Of a stretch of 64,000 nucleotides of DNA, positions 19,881 through 28,843 are shown in pieces. The DNA comes from Natronorubrum sulfidifaciens JCM 14089 (lineage in GTDB: Archaea; Halobacteriota; Halobacteria; Halobacteriales; Natrialbaceae). Where the stretch lies: positions 44,539 through 108,538 of the forward strand of contig NZ_AOHX01000025.1 in the NCBI RefSeq assembly GCF_000337735.1, given 5' to 3'. The position numbers and the translations under genes were made by a program. Every line of letters starts with the position of its first letter. The stretch's first letter is position 1. The notes under the pieces were generated by a model, which had not been told where the DNA came from, did no database searches, and was given only the letters and a program-made list of their open reading frames with translations.

Positions 19881-20825
19881 CTACGAGTTTCCGCCGTCGT
19901 CGCTTGCACTCCAGCCTTCGGGCACGTACTGCTGGAAGTTCGGGGCTTCCGAAAGCGCTTCCGGGAAGAACAGTTGTTCGTCTTCGGTGGTGTAGTTCTC
20001 GATGATCTCCTGACCCTCGGGTCCCGTGATGTACCCGATGTACGCCAGCGCGAGATCGTAGTTGACGTGGTCGTGCGCGTCCGGATTGACAGCGACGATG
20101 CCGTACGGGTTCATCAGACTTTCCGGACCGTCTTCGACAGGCCCCTGAACGAGAATCTCGAGGGTGATGTTCCCGTGCATCGAGAGATACGTCCCGCGGT
20201 CGGACAGCGTGTACGCGTCGAGTTCGCTGGCCCGGTTGAGCGCTTCGCCCATCCCACCGCCGACGTCTACGTACCACTCACCGTGGGTTTCGGAGTCGAT
20301 TCCTGCGTCTGCCCAGAGTTCCAGTTCTTTCGTATGCGTCCCCGAGTTGTCGCCGCGAGAGACGAACGTCGATTCCGAATCTGCGATCGCGTTCAGTGCC
20401 TCGCTCGCGTCGTCGCTACTCGCGATCGATGCCGGATCGTCCGGGCCGCCGACGATGACGAAGTCATTGAACATGAGGTCGCGCCGGTTGATACCGTAGC
20501 CGTCCTCGATGAACTCGTCCTCGAGCGATCGAGCGTGGACCATCACCACGTCCGAGTCGCCGCTTCGCGCGGTCTCGAGGGCAGCACCGGTCCCCTGTGC
20601 AACGGTGTCGACAGTCACGCCGTACCGGTCTTCGAACGGTGCGTTGAGTTCGTCGAGCAGGCCGGTGTCCTCGGTGCTCGTCGTCGTCGTGAGCGTCAGC
20701 GTTTCGCCGCTGATTTCGGGACCGCCATCGTCGCCATCGTCGCCGCTGAGTGCCGTACAGCCGGCCAAGCCGACCGCGGCACCGCTTCCGATCGCCGCGA
20801 TGAACTCTCGTCGTTGTATCGTCAT
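19881..20825 (-). CDS. tupA: Tungstate-binding lipoprotein (TupA type)
   Basis: This solute-binding protein is 314 aa from [13 protein letters not shown] at 20825. A Tat-like QRREF start plus lipobox GLAGC (near residue 21) predicts an exported lipoprotein. TupA marks are [45 protein letters not shown] and [16 protein letters not shown], the conserved TTTS and GTG-Ala oxyanion contacts. TupA binds tungstate with high selectivity over molybdate in bacteria; that specificity is inferred here. The short start is supported by a TATA box 28 nt upstream, whereas the frame opening at 20900 would bury the promoter. Confidence 0.9.
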   Translation of the reverse strand: MTIQRREFIAAIGSGAAVGLAGCTALSGDDGDDGGPEISGETLTLTTTTSTEDTGLLDELNAPFEDRYGVTVDTVAQGTGAALETARSGDSDVVMVHARSLEDEFIEDGYGINRRDLMFNDFVIVGGPDDPASIASSDDASEALNAIADSESTFVSRGDNSGTHTKELELWADAGIDSETHGEWYVDVGGGMGEALNRASELDAYTLSDRGTYLSMHGNITLEILVQGPVEDGPESLMNPYGIVAVNPDAHDHVNYDLALAYIGYITGPEGQEIIENYTTEDEQLFFPEALSEAPNFQQYVPEGWSASDDGGNS

Positions 20826-20850
20826 AGATACCACGTCAAACGCGGGATGG

Positions 20851-20856
20851 ATATAG
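20851..20856 (-). promoter_or_regulatory. TATA box of the tup operon
   Basis: CTATAT on the minus strand is centred about 28 nt before the tupA ATG, giving a leaderless transcript. Confidence 0.6.
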
Positions 20857-20869
20857 ATTTGGGTAGTCG

Positions 20870-20888
20870 AGTAACCGAAATCAGTTAT
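20870..20888 (-). promoter_or_regulatory. Operator-like dyad upstream of tupA
   Basis: AGTAACCGAAATCAGTTAT shares the nine-base block AGTAACCGA and the GTT right arm with the distal dyad of the wtpA promoter (17131-17148). It lies 14-32 bp upstream of the TATA box. It is a candidate binding site for the ModE-like regulator. Confidence 0.55.
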
Positions 20889-21194
20889 AGAACGTTGCAC
20901 ACTGAATCGACTTCGTACGACTGTACCCGTTTTTTCAGCACGGCTGGCACAGCAGTGATACCGGAATCAGGTACATAACCAAGAGCAATCGTTAGTGACG
21001 GACGCACTGTCTCGTCAGTGACGTCGGCTCGAGTCGAGCGTGCGTTTGGCGGCGGATCGGGCCCGCCCACGCCGCTTGCCGGTCACGGAGACTCATCGAG
21101 ACACCAATCCAGCTCAGACGGTGTACTGGAGTGACGTCCCGCCGATCGCCGACCCGTGCTGGCGATCGACGGAACATCGGGACAGCAATCCGTA
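20889..21194. other. Intergenic, nothing recognised
   Basis: This 306-nt stretch lies between the tup promoter and the 105-aa minus-strand gene. Apart from a looser TAAC-n11-GTTA at 20976-20994 I find no gene, RNA or repeat. Confidence 0.4.
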
Positions 21195-21512
21195 TCAGTG
21201 ATCGAGACTGGGTCGCTGAAACGTGGTTTCGTCCGTCGTCGGCTCCTCGAGTGCCGACTCGAGTTCCGGGGCCGCGAGGATTTCGTTTCGGGTGGGTTCG
21301 TTCGGCTGGTAGAAGTAGTACGTGTCCGCACAGCCAGCAACCAACTCCGAAAGCGGTCGCTCCTCGTCGTGGACAACCGATACGAGATCGCCCGTGACGG
21401 CGATCAACACGGCATCGGCTGGTTTGTACAGGGCTGTTCGAAGCTCGTCGACGGTACAGTCGGCGGGCACCTCGAGGAAAACGCCGTCGACGGTCACCCA
21501 TCGGGTCTCCAT
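21195..21512 (-). CDS. Small acidic protein of unknown function
   Basis: This 105-aa soluble protein with no recognised family begins [21 protein letters not shown]. The first 75 residues alternate beta strands with one helix ([33 protein letters not shown]), which could be a beta-grasp (ubiquitin-like) fold; this is only a pattern impression. The tail (75-105) is acidic and probably disordered. It is monocistronic on the minus strand, upstream of the tup operon by more than 300 nt, so no functional link is implied. Confidence 0.65.
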   Translation of the reverse strand: METRWVTVDGVFLEVPADCTVDELRTALYKPADAVLIAVTGDLVSVVHDEERPLSELVAGCADTYYFYQPNEPTRNEILAAPELESALEEPTTDETTFQRPSLDH

Positions 21513-21684
21513 ACGCCTCCGTTCGGGCGTCAGCCCCTATACGATTGGGCCCGCAGCATCAGGTCGCAGTCGGCCTCCAGTGGCGCTGTATGCTCGTCGG
21601 CGACAGCGGCGTGCGTTCGCGTGCGATCGGTGCGTGAATCGTTTCGTCCGGCAGTATTACCCGTCGGCTCGTCCAACGCCGAGT

Positions 21685-22173
21685 ATGGACGAGCATACCC
21701 ACGACCCGACCGTCTCCCCACCGGCCGGCTCCGGGAGCCCGACGGGGTGGCTCGCCGACGACGACCGCTGGGAACACGGCACCCTTCGGCGGGCGGTCGT
21801 CCACGGTGTCCGGCTGTACAACGCCGGGGCGTACCACGAGTCACACGACTGTTTCGAAGCGGAATGGTACAACTACGGGCGGGGAACCACCGAGAGTGCC
21901 TTCGCTCACGGAATGGTGCAAGTCGCAGCGGGCGCGTACAAACACGTTGATTTCGAGACCGACGACGGCATGCGGAGTCTCTTCGAGACGGCGCTCCAGT
22001 ATCTACAGGGCATTCCGCGGGATTACTACGGCGTCGATATCCTCGAGGTCCGAACCACGCTGACCAACGCCATCGAAGAGCCGAGCGTGATCGACAACTG
22101 GCAGCTCTCGCTTGACGGCGAGCGGCCGACCGCCCGAGCGGTCGATTTCGAGTACGCGGCGTCACTCGACTAA
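21685..22173 (+). CDS. DUF309 family protein
   Basis: This 162-aa helical protein carries the DUF309 signature [27 protein letters not shown] (residues about 36-62, described in parts: the His-Glu pair in [12 protein letters not shown] is diagnostic), followed by [16 protein letters not shown] and [19 protein letters not shown]309 proteins are small, widespread and of unknown biochemical role; the conserved His/Glu residues suggest metal or substrate binding. The start [10 protein letters not shown] at 21685 is chosen because the longer frame from 21322 antisense-overlaps another gene and has non-halophilic composition there. It stands alone on the plus strand. Confidence 0.85.
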   Translation: MDEHTHDPTVSPPAGSGSPTGWLADDDRWEHGTLRRAVVHGVRLYNAGAYHESHDCFEAEWYNYGRGTTESAFAHGMVQVAAGAYKHVDFETDDGMRSLFETALQYLQGIPRDYYGVDILEVRTTLTNAIEEPSVIDNWQLSLDGERPTARAVDFEYAASLD

Positions 22174-22331
22174 CATCCCAGCTGAACCGAAGGACACACA
22201 TCGCACTGTCCGCTGGTTTCGCTCGCGCCGTTCGCTCACGGGTCGTTCCTCCCCGTTCGCGTTCCGATCCGCGCTCTCGTCGTTGGTAAGAGACCGAATC
22301 GCCTTTGAGCGCAGAGCCCAATTACTTGGTA

Positions 22332-23129
22332 ATGAGAGTTGCACAGCTCGGGTCGGGAACGCCGGAAATCGCCGTCGTTGCAGGGGTCCATGGCGATGAA
22401 CCTTGTGGCGTTCGGGCCGTCGAGCGGTTGCTCGACGAACGCCCGCCCGTCAAACGACCCGTCAAGCTTATCGTCGCCAACGAGGCGGCCCTCGAGCGAC
22501 GCGTGCGGTTCGTCGACGAGGATTTGAATCGAACGTTTCCCGGCCACCCGGATGCACCGACCCACGAGGGACAACTCGCACACCAACTCGTCGAGGAACT
22601 CGAGGACTGTTTGGCGTTCTCGATGCACTCGACGCAGAGCCACGCCGATCCGTTCGCGATCGTCAACGGCATCAACGAGACCGCACGGGAGCTGGTGCCA
22701 CAGCTACCAGTGGCGGCGATGGTCGAGACGAGCAACTTCGCGGAGGGGCGACTCTTCTCGAAGGTCAACACGATCGAAGTCGAGTGTGGACTGCAGGGTT
22801 CGGAGACGGCCGCTCAGAACGCGGACCGGCTGACACGATCGTTCCTGACGGCTGTCGGCGCGTTGCCCGGCGATACCGTGGCTCGAGATCTGCCGGTCTA
22901 CCAGCTCACCGACGTCATCGGCAAAACACAGGCCGACACCTACGAGGTGTTCGTCGATAACTTCACCGAGGTCGACGCCGGTGATCCGTTCGCCGCAGCC
23001 GACGGCGACACCCAAGTCGCCGAGGAGCCGTTCTATCCCGTTCTCATGTCTCCGAACGGCTATCGCGACGTCTTCGGCTACGCCGCTGACAAACTCGAGA
23101 TTCTGACGACGCCACCGACCGCGGACTAA
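22332..23129 (+). CDS. Succinylglutamate desuccinylase/aspartoacylase family protein
   Basis: This 265-aa zinc carboxypeptidase-like amidohydrolase has zinc ligands in GVHGDEPCG (His-Glu) and in AFSMHSTQSHADPF (second His), with DLNRTFPGHPDAP between them, as in the AstE/aspartoacylase superfamily. Members remove acyl groups from N-acyl amino acids or act on other amides. The start MRVAQLGSG at 22332 is chosen over 22305 because the family begins there. The C-terminal 90 residues form a beta-rich domain typical of the family. No arginine catabolism genes are nearby, so the substrate is open. Confidence 0.85.
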   Translation: MRVAQLGSGTPEIAVVAGVHGDEPCGVRAVERLLDERPPVKRPVKLIVANEAALERRVRFVDEDLNRTFPGHPDAPTHEGQLAHQLVEELEDCLAFSMHSTQSHADPFAIVNGINETARELVPQLPVAAMVETSNFAEGRLFSKVNTIEVECGLQGSETAAQNADRLTRSFLTAVGALPGDTVARDLPVYQLTDVIGKTQADTYEVFVDNFTEVDAGDPFAAADGDTQVAEEPFYPVLMSPNGYRDVFGYAADKLEILTTPPTAD

Positions 23130-23318
23130 TATCGGCATCCATCCGTAGTGTCAGGCCACCCGCGCTGTCCTGTGAGGCTATCGGGACAACATTCTATCAA
23201 CGGTGCTCGCTCTTGCAGTCCGCTTTTCAGCAGCATCGACCGAAGCGGTCGTCAGAGATATACACAAGTTTCCCCGCGGCAGCAGTGTTGATACGCTCTC
23301 GTCCCCTTCCGCTGAGTG

Positions 23319-23807
23319 ATGACTGCAACGATTATCGTCGCCATGCTTGCGGAGCTGTTCCCCAACGGGATCAGCCACTACGCAGTCGGCGGCCTGTTCG
23401 TCGGTCTCGGGGCCGCCGTGATCTACCTCGGGACCGGCATTGCCCCCGGCGCGAGCACGTTCCTCGAGTCGACGCTTTCCTACGGCTCGAGTCTCTCGCG
23501 GTTCCAGCAGTATCGCCCCTCGCGTGACTGGCGAGTCGTGTTCACGCTCGGCATCGTCGCCGGTGCAGCCGTCTACGCGCTGGCGTTTCAAGACGGTATC
23601 TGGACGACCGACGTGCAGTGGTGGCGGCTCCTGTTCGGCGGCGTCCTCGTCGGCATCGGGACCCGTGTCGGGAAGGGCTGTACCTCGGGCCACGGCGTCT
23701 GTGGCGTCGGCTCCGTCTCGGGGACGTCGTTCGTCGGCGTCGCGACGTTCCTGTTCGTCGCGATCGGTGTCGCACAGCTGGTACAGGCACTGGGGGTGAG
23801 CCCGTAG
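23319..23807 (+). CDS. YeeE/YedE sulfur-compound transporter, first half
   Basis: This 162-aa membrane protein has four or five hydrophobic segments. The signature GTRVGKGCTSGHGVCGVGSVSG (conserved Cys in the pore, residues about 110-131) marks the YeeE/YedE (TsuA-like) family that transports thiosulfate or other sulfur species. The start is MTATIIVAM at 23319, one codon inside the open frame. The partner gene begins two bases after this stop (stop at 23805-23807, ATG at 23809), so the two are translated together as a split transporter. Confidence 0.88.
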   Translation: MTATIIVAMLAELFPNGISHYAVGGLFVGLGAAVIYLGTGIAPGASTFLESTLSYGSSLSRFQQYRPSRDWRVVFTLGIVAGAAVYALAFQDGIWTTDVQWWRLLFGGVLVGIGTRVGKGCTSGHGVCGVGSVSGTSFVGVATFLFVAIGVAQLVQALGVSP

Positions 23808-23808
23808 T

Positions 23809-24276
23809 ATGGCCGCCGACCACGAGCAACACCCGTTGTTTCTGCCGCTGATCTTCGTCGGCGGGCTGCTCTTTGGCTTCGGGCTCGGCTTCAGCCATAT
23901 GGCCCAGCCCGAGGTCGTCCTGAACTTCCTGCAGTTCGAAGATTTCGGCCTGCTGTTCGTGATGTTCGGAGCGGCGATCGTGACCGGCATCACCTTTTTC
24001 GGCATCAAGCAGATCCGCACGACGGCTCCACTGACAGGGGACACCTACGTCCGACGGCTGAAAACGCTCGACAAGAACGTCGTCATCGGCGGCGGTATCT
24101 TCGGCGTCGGCTGGGGACTGTCGGGGATCTGTCCCGGCGCAGCCTACGCCAGCCTCGGGATCGGCAACTACGCCATCCTCTGGGGGATCCTCGGCATGTT
24201 TATCGGCGCGTACATTCAGGGCTTTTGGCGCTCGACACGTGCCGAACAGGGGTCGCAGGCAACGACCGCTGACTAA
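23809..24276 (+). CDS. YeeE/YedE sulfur-compound transporter, second half (DUF6691-like)
   Basis: This 155-aa membrane protein is the complementary half of the transporter. GWGLSGICPGAAYASLGIGN carries the second conserved cysteine-containing motif (Cys in GICPG). In single-chain relatives the two halves are fused and related by pseudosymmetry. Four TM segments are visible. The usual rhodanese, TusA or persulfide dioxygenase partners are absent from the immediate neighbourhood. Confidence 0.87.
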   Translation: MAADHEQHPLFLPLIFVGGLLFGFGLGFSHMAQPEVVLNFLQFEDFGLLFVMFGAAIVTGITFFGIKQIRTTAPLTGDTYVRRLKTLDKNVVIGGGIFGVGWGLSGICPGAAYASLGIGNYAILWGILGMFIGAYIQGFWRSTRAEQGSQATTAD

Positions 24277-24367
24277 CGCCACCCCTCGTTTGCTGGCGCG
24301 TCTTTCCGGCCGGACTCGAGGGTATGCCCACCGATGAACACTCCCGTCGTCGTCCCGTTGGTCGACT

Positions 24368-25690
24368 ATGGGCGCACCAACACGACGGCGTGTCCTCGCA
24401 ACGACTGGCGGCCTCGTAGCGCTTGCCGGCTGTCTGCTGGGGTCGAACTCAGCGGTCGATGAGCTGACAGTTCCTGAAACGACGCCCGACGATGACTGGG
24501 CCGACCCCGAGTGGCGGCCGGCAGCGGGCGTCCCCTCCGAGGACGACGTGACCACGACGACGGCAGTCACCGGCCTCGAGATTCCGTGGGACCTCGTCTT
24601 CGCTGCGGACGACGCCTTTCTCACCGAACGCGACGGCGGTGTCCGCCGGTTCGATGCAGCCACGCTGGCGACTGACGCCGAGCTGTCTCCCGACGACGGC
24701 GAACTGCTTCTCGAGGCAGCCGACCTGCCCGACCGATCGGCACCCGGGGAGGGCGGCACCTTGGGGATCACCGCGCATCCGGAGTATCCAGACCGAGCCG
24801 AGCTGTTCATTTACTATACGGTCGCCGACGGCGCAGTCGGCAACCGGGTTGTCAGCTACGACCTCGAGTCGGAGACGCTCGAGGCCGTCCTCGACGGGAT
24901 TCCGGGGGCAACGACACACAATGGTGGTCGGATCACGTTCGGACCCGACGGCTATCTGTGGGTGGTGACCGGTGACGCCGAGAATCCGGCGCTGACTCAG
25001 GACCCCGGCGCTCGTGCAGGTGCCGTGTTTCGGCTCACACCGGACGGTGAGCCAGCCTCCGGCAACCCCGACTGGGGGACAGACGGCGACCGGCGGATCT
25101 ACACGCTCGGTCATCGCAACCCACAGGGTATCGCCTTCACGCCGCAGGGAACGCCGATCGTGGCCGAGCACGGGCCGTCGGCTCGAGACGAGGTGTCGAT
25201 CCTCCGACCGGGCGGCAACTACGGCTGGGACCTCGTCCGCGGCGGCCCGGACGACCCGGAGTACGGCAGCTACGCCGAGTACGATGATGCCATGCCGCCG
25301 GTCGTCAACACCGGGCCTGAGACGACCTGGGCACCCTCCGGGATCGCCTTCTACGACGGCGATGCAATCGTTCCGTGGGAAAACCACGTCCTCGTCTGTG
25401 GACTCGGTTCGAACGCGCTGTATGCTCTGAAACTCGTCCCAGACGGAGCGACGCTCGAGGATGGGGACGGCGTTCGCTATGACGCGCCGTGGCTCGACGA
25501 TCGACTCACCGCGACGGCGTACACCCTGTTCGAGGGCGAGTTCGGTCGACTTCGCCACGTCGAACCCGGTCCGGACGGCTCGCTGTACCTGCTCACGTCG
25601 AACCGGGACGGGCGTGCAAGTGCCGGCTTCCCGACGGACGAGGACGACCGCCTGATTCGTCTCGAGCCTGCATCGTCCTCAGCCGCGTAG
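24368..25690 (+). CDS. PQQ-type glucose/sorbosone dehydrogenase family lipoprotein
   Basis: This 440-aa exported protein begins with a Tat-type signal (PTRRRVLATTGG) and lipobox ALAGC near residue 21. The six-bladed propeller shows soluble aldose/glucose-sorbosone dehydrogenase motifs in order: GTLGITAHPEYPDRAELFIYY, HNGGRITFGPDGYLWVVTGD, RIYTLGHRNPQGIAFTP, EHGPSARDEVSILRPGGNYGW and PSGIAFYDGDAI. Relatives oxidise sugars with pyrroloquinoline quinone and Ca2+. Whether this archaeon makes PQQ cannot be seen here. It appears monocistronic. Confidence 0.88.
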   Translation: MGAPTRRRVLATTGGLVALAGCLLGSNSAVDELTVPETTPDDDWADPEWRPAAGVPSEDDVTTTTAVTGLEIPWDLVFAADDAFLTERDGGVRRFDAATLATDAELSPDDGELLLEAADLPDRSAPGEGGTLGITAHPEYPDRAELFIYYTVADGAVGNRVVSYDLESETLEAVLDGIPGATTHNGGRITFGPDGYLWVVTGDAENPALTQDPGARAGAVFRLTPDGEPASGNPDWGTDGDRRIYTLGHRNPQGIAFTPQGTPIVAEHGPSARDEVSILRPGGNYGWDLVRGGPDDPEYGSYAEYDDAMPPVVNTGPETTWAPSGIAFYDGDAIVPWENHVLVCGLGSNALYALKLVPDGATLEDGDGVRYDAPWLDDRLTATAYTLFEGEFGRLRHVEPGPDGSLYLLTSNRDGRASAGFPTDEDDRLIRLEPASSSAA

Positions 25691-25776
25691 CGAGTCGAGC
25701 GAATTCGGTCCGATCGATCGCGTCGGGATGTGCAAATGACGCAAGGCCTATCCCCTTTCATCGACACAGACTGGAT

Positions 25777-26121
25777 ATGGACTTCCCACCGAACCAAGGT
25801 CTCGATCAGGACGAAGTCGACGAGCAAGTCGAACAGGTCATCGCCGACAACGACGTCGTCCTCTTCATGAAGGGGACCGAGCTGATGCCCCAGTGTGGGT
25901 ACTCCCGCAAGGCGCTCGGCCTCATCAGCCAGTATCGTGACGACTACGAGTGTGTCGACGTCCTCGAGAGCCTGGACGAATATCGCAGCGCACTCGAGTC
26001 CCACAGCGGCTGGGAGACGATTCCGCAGACGTTCGTCGACGGCGAGTTCGTCGGCGGCTCGGACATCCTCGAGGAACTCGACGAACGCGGCGAACTCGAC
26101 GAGACGCTCGACACGGCGTAA
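25777..26121 (+). CDS. Monothiol glutaredoxin (Grx4/GrxD type)
   Basis: This 114-aa protein belongs to the monothiol glutaredoxin family, which carries and delivers [2Fe-2S] clusters using glutathione or, in haloarchaea, gamma-glutamylcysteine. Family motifs are VVLFMKGTELMPQCGYSRKA, WETIPQTFVDGEFVGGSDIL. The active site reads CGYS rather than the usual CGFS. The start at 25777 is chosen because the longer frame from 25489 overlaps the preceding gene out of frame. It lies 86 nt after the sugar dehydrogenase and is probably independent. Confidence 0.92.
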   Translation: MDFPPNQGLDQDEVDEQVEQVIADNDVVLFMKGTELMPQCGYSRKALGLISQYRDDYECVDVLESLDEYRSALESHSGWETIPQTFVDGEFVGGSDILEELDERGELDETLDTA

Positions 26122-26243
26122 GCCGAACACATAATCCGGACGATATTCATCCGGGCCCAAGCGACACGTATTCAATAGCAGGTCATATAAGTCCCGCGCT
26201 CGTACTAGGAACCCAGCGACTGTCGCCGCACACCTTCCCACCT

Positions 26244-26825
26244 ATGTCAACAGAGGAATCCAGACACGTATATCGGCTGCACTCGACCCTCGAACTGCCC
26301 CTCGAAGACCTTCGCACGCATATCGACGAGGCGACGTTTCCGGACGGCGTCACCGACGTAGAGATAACGCGACGAAACAACACACTCATCCTCAAAGCGG
26401 TCGCCGAGGACGAATCGGTCAGCAAGTACACGCCGACTGCACAGCTCAAAGCCAGCATCACGGAAAACCGGGTCTACGAGGAAGACCCCGATGAGCGCCG
26501 CAACTCGTTCCGCTGGGACGAAGACGAAGAAGAAGAGATCGAGTCCGAACTCGTGGAGTTCGCGGCGTTCAAAGGCGACCGCGAAACCGTCCTCCAGAAC
26601 TCGTTGCTCCAGTACCAGATGTTCCTCGTCCTCTGTGGCATCGCCGAAGCCGCCGAGAAAGGCACCCTGACGGCAATTTCCGAACGCGACGGCGATCTCG
26701 AGGCAACCCGAATCGTCGAAGGCGAGCCACGGCCGGCCGACATCGAAGTCGTCGAGGGGCCACGAGACCACAACTCGAGTCAGGGCGGCGTCAACTGGCG
26801 GGATAACAAGTTCATCAGCGACTAA
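26244..26825 (+). CDS. Haloarchaeal conserved protein of unknown function
   Basis: This 193-aa acidic cytosolic protein begins MSTEESRHVYRLHSTLELPL. The N-terminal 70 residues look like a small alpha/beta domain (DVEITRRNNTLILKAVAED), the middle is highly acidic (DEDEEEEIESELVEFAAFKGD), and a hydrophobic helix-like LLQYQMFLVLCGIAEAA follows near 130. No known catalytic motif is seen. It resembles proteins widely kept in Halobacteria, from memory. A TATA-like CATATAAG at about 26183-26190 would give a leader of around 30 nt. Confidence 0.75.
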   Translation: MSTEESRHVYRLHSTLELPLEDLRTHIDEATFPDGVTDVEITRRNNTLILKAVAEDESVSKYTPTAQLKASITENRVYEEDPDERRNSFRWDEDEEEEIESELVEFAAFKGDRETVLQNSLLQYQMFLVLCGIAEAAEKGTLTAISERDGDLEATRIVEGEPRPADIEVVEGPRDHNSSQGGVNWRDNKFISD

Positions 26826-27352
26826 CGGACGAGACACTATTCGTTCGAGCGGAGCCACGGATTGCAATCGCTGTTCTCGCGAGCCACAGCTTTGTCGCGG
26901 ACCGTTCGCGCGCCACACAAAATGGCGGCCCCAGCGAGGCCGGACCGTGGTGGCACGAGTCGCGGCGTCGACCACCGACCTGAGCGGGGCGTCTCGAGTG
27001 AGTGGTCGTGTCGGCCGGGGATCGCACGGACCGCCGGTCGAGGACGGAATGGGTGGTTCTCGACCACATGTCAGTTCGAAGCCATTGGAAATAAGACATT
27101 TGGTTCGATTATCAAACCGCACAACACTCGCTGGTCGCGTCGATAGCGGGACGCGACCGACCCCGAACTGTTCTCGAGTCTCCGTTTCAGGGTCGGGGTG
27201 GTTGTCGTCACGGGAGAGTCATCCGACGACAGTGACTCGGACGCACACGAGCGGTGTTGTGTTATGAGACAATTGGACACTCGAGACGCACGGACACGTG
27301 AAGTGGCGTGTCGCAGACTTTCGACGGATGTCGAACTATCGAACGACAATAT
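26826..27352. other. Long intergenic region before HMG-CoA synthase
   Basis: This roughly 530-nt stretch holds no ORF with haloarchaeal protein character and no recognisable RNA gene. A weak CCGACCC/GGGTCGG inverted repeat lies near 27158-27196. It could host an unrecognised small RNA or simply a long upstream region. Confidence 0.35.
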
Positions 27353-27358
27353 CATATA
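27353..27358 (+). promoter_or_regulatory. TATA box of hmgS
   Basis: CATATA is centred about 26 nt before the ATG at 27381, fitting a leaderless transcript. Confidence 0.6.
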
Positions 27359-27380
27359 GCCTCGTCAATAGTCACTACCT

Positions 27381-28718
27381 ATGACAGCAGTCGGTATCGA
27401 CGCCATCGAGATCTGGACCGGGAATCTCAAACTCGACTTGCCGGGGACGTTCGCGCCACAGAAGGGCGAAGACCCCGAAAAGTACACGAAAGGGCTCGGC
27501 CTCAACGCGAGTTCGTTCCCCGACAGCTACGAGGACATCGTCACGATGGGCGCAAACGCTGCCCACCGTCTGATGGAGCGTAAGGGTCTCGAGCCCGACG
27601 ATATCGGCCGCATCGACGTTGCGACCGAGAGCGCCTTCGACAACTCCAAGCCCGTTTCGACGTACGTCGCTGGCTGTTTAGAGCAGGTGTACGACGGTGA
27701 CTTCCACCACGCGAACAAAGGCGAGCGGAAGTTCGCCTGTATCGCGGGAACACAGAGTCTTGACGACGCCTACAACTGGATCCGTGCCGGCCGAAATCGT
27801 GGCCGCGGCGCGCTCGTGATCGCAACCGACACGGCACTGTACGCCCGCGGTGACGCTGGCGAGGCCACGCAGGGTGCCGGTGCCGTCGCGATGTATATCT
27901 CTGAGGACCCAAGTCTCGTCGAACTCTCGACCGAGCAGGGCTACGGCTCGGCTGACGAGACCGACTTCCTCAAACCCAACCAGCAGTTCCCCTCCGTCGA
28001 CGGCAAACGCTCGGTGCAGGTGTATCTCGCCCGCATGCGCGAAGCCCTCGAGGACTACGAGAGCGTCGCCGGCGATACCCATCCGGACCAGTTCGCCTAC
28101 GTGCCGTTCCACACGCCGTTCCCGGGCATGGTTCGCAAGGCCGGTCTGTTGGTCTACCGGCACATGATTCGCGACACGCCGATCGAGGAGGAACTAGCCG
28201 ACGAAATCGGTCGTCAGCCGCGTCCCGAAGCGTTCGACGACGAGGAGGCATACCACGACGCGCTTCGCGAGTACACGGACGAACTCAAGCGCACCGACAC
28301 GTATCAGGAGTGGTACGGCAAGACGATCGACCCGACGCTGACGATCTCGCGCGAGGTTGGCAACTGGTACACCGGCTCCGTCCACGTCGCCCGCGTGAGC
28401 GCGTTGAAACACGGCCTCGAGAACGATCTCGACCTTGCCGGCAGCCAGCTACTGGTCGGTTCCTACGGCTCCGGGGCGCAGGCGGAAGGCCACGCGGAAA
28501 CGGTTCAGGACGGCTGGGAGGACGAAATCGAGGCGCTGAACCTCGAGGAACAACTCGAGGCACGATACGATCTGAGCTGGGAGGACTACGAGGAGATCCA
28601 CGACGTCCACAACCACGATATGGACGTCGACGTCGAGGAGTTCACGACGCCGGAAGCCGAGTTCGTCTTCGACGGCTGGGGCCGGATGGGCGAACGGAAG
28701 TACCGGTACGTCGAGTAG
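27381..28718 (+). CDS. hmgS: Hydroxymethylglutaryl-CoA synthase
   Basis: This enzyme condenses acetyl-CoA with acetoacetyl-CoA to HMG-CoA, the entry to the mevalonate pathway for archaeal isoprenoid lipids, carotenoids and quinones. It has 445 aa, close to the eukaryote-type HMGS length. Catalytic residues are visible: Glu83 in VATESAFDNSKP, the nucleophile Cys120 in RKFACIAGTQS, and the His of PFHTPFPGM. Haloarchaeal HMGS is of the eukaryal/bacterial type without the archaeal DUF35 partner found in thermophilic euryarchaea. It is monocistronic with its own TATA box. HMG-CoA reductase is not in the window. Confidence 0.97.
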   Translation: MTAVGIDAIEIWTGNLKLDLPGTFAPQKGEDPEKYTKGLGLNASSFPDSYEDIVTMGANAAHRLMERKGLEPDDIGRIDVATESAFDNSKPVSTYVAGCLEQVYDGDFHHANKGERKFACIAGTQSLDDAYNWIRAGRNRGRGALVIATDTALYARGDAGEATQGAGAVAMYISEDPSLVELSTEQGYGSADETDFLKPNQQFPSVDGKRSVQVYLARMREALEDYESVAGDTHPDQFAYVPFHTPFPGMVRKAGLLVYRHMIRDTPIEEELADEIGRQPRPEAFDDEEAYHDALREYTDELKRTDTYQEWYGKTIDPTLTISREVGNWYTGSVHVARVSALKHGLENDLDLAGSQLLVGSYGSGAQAEGHAETVQDGWEDEIEALNLEEQLEARYDLSWEDYEEIHDVHNHDMDVDVEEFTTPEAEFVFDGWGRMGERKYRYVE

Positions 28719-28843
28719 CACCATCTCACACTCGATTCGAGAGATGAACCACTGAGACACGGGTCATCGGTCGAACCGAGGCGAAACCGATTACCTCCTC
28801 GAGTGGCTACCTCGAGCAACGCACGTTCGCGACACGATCACGT

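Noticed and set aside
20976-20994. TAAC-n11-GTTA resembling the Mo/W dyad, upstream of tupA
   Set aside because: Spacing is three bases longer than the shared pattern and it is far from the promoter.
21530-22321. 263-codon minus-strand frame opposite the DUF309 gene
   Set aside because: Arg/Ser-rich shadow; the plus strand carries the recognisable DUF309 motif.
26862-27146. Frames in the long region before hmgS
   Set aside because: Arg/Ser/Trp-rich without acidic halophile composition and without any recognisable motif; treated as intergenic.
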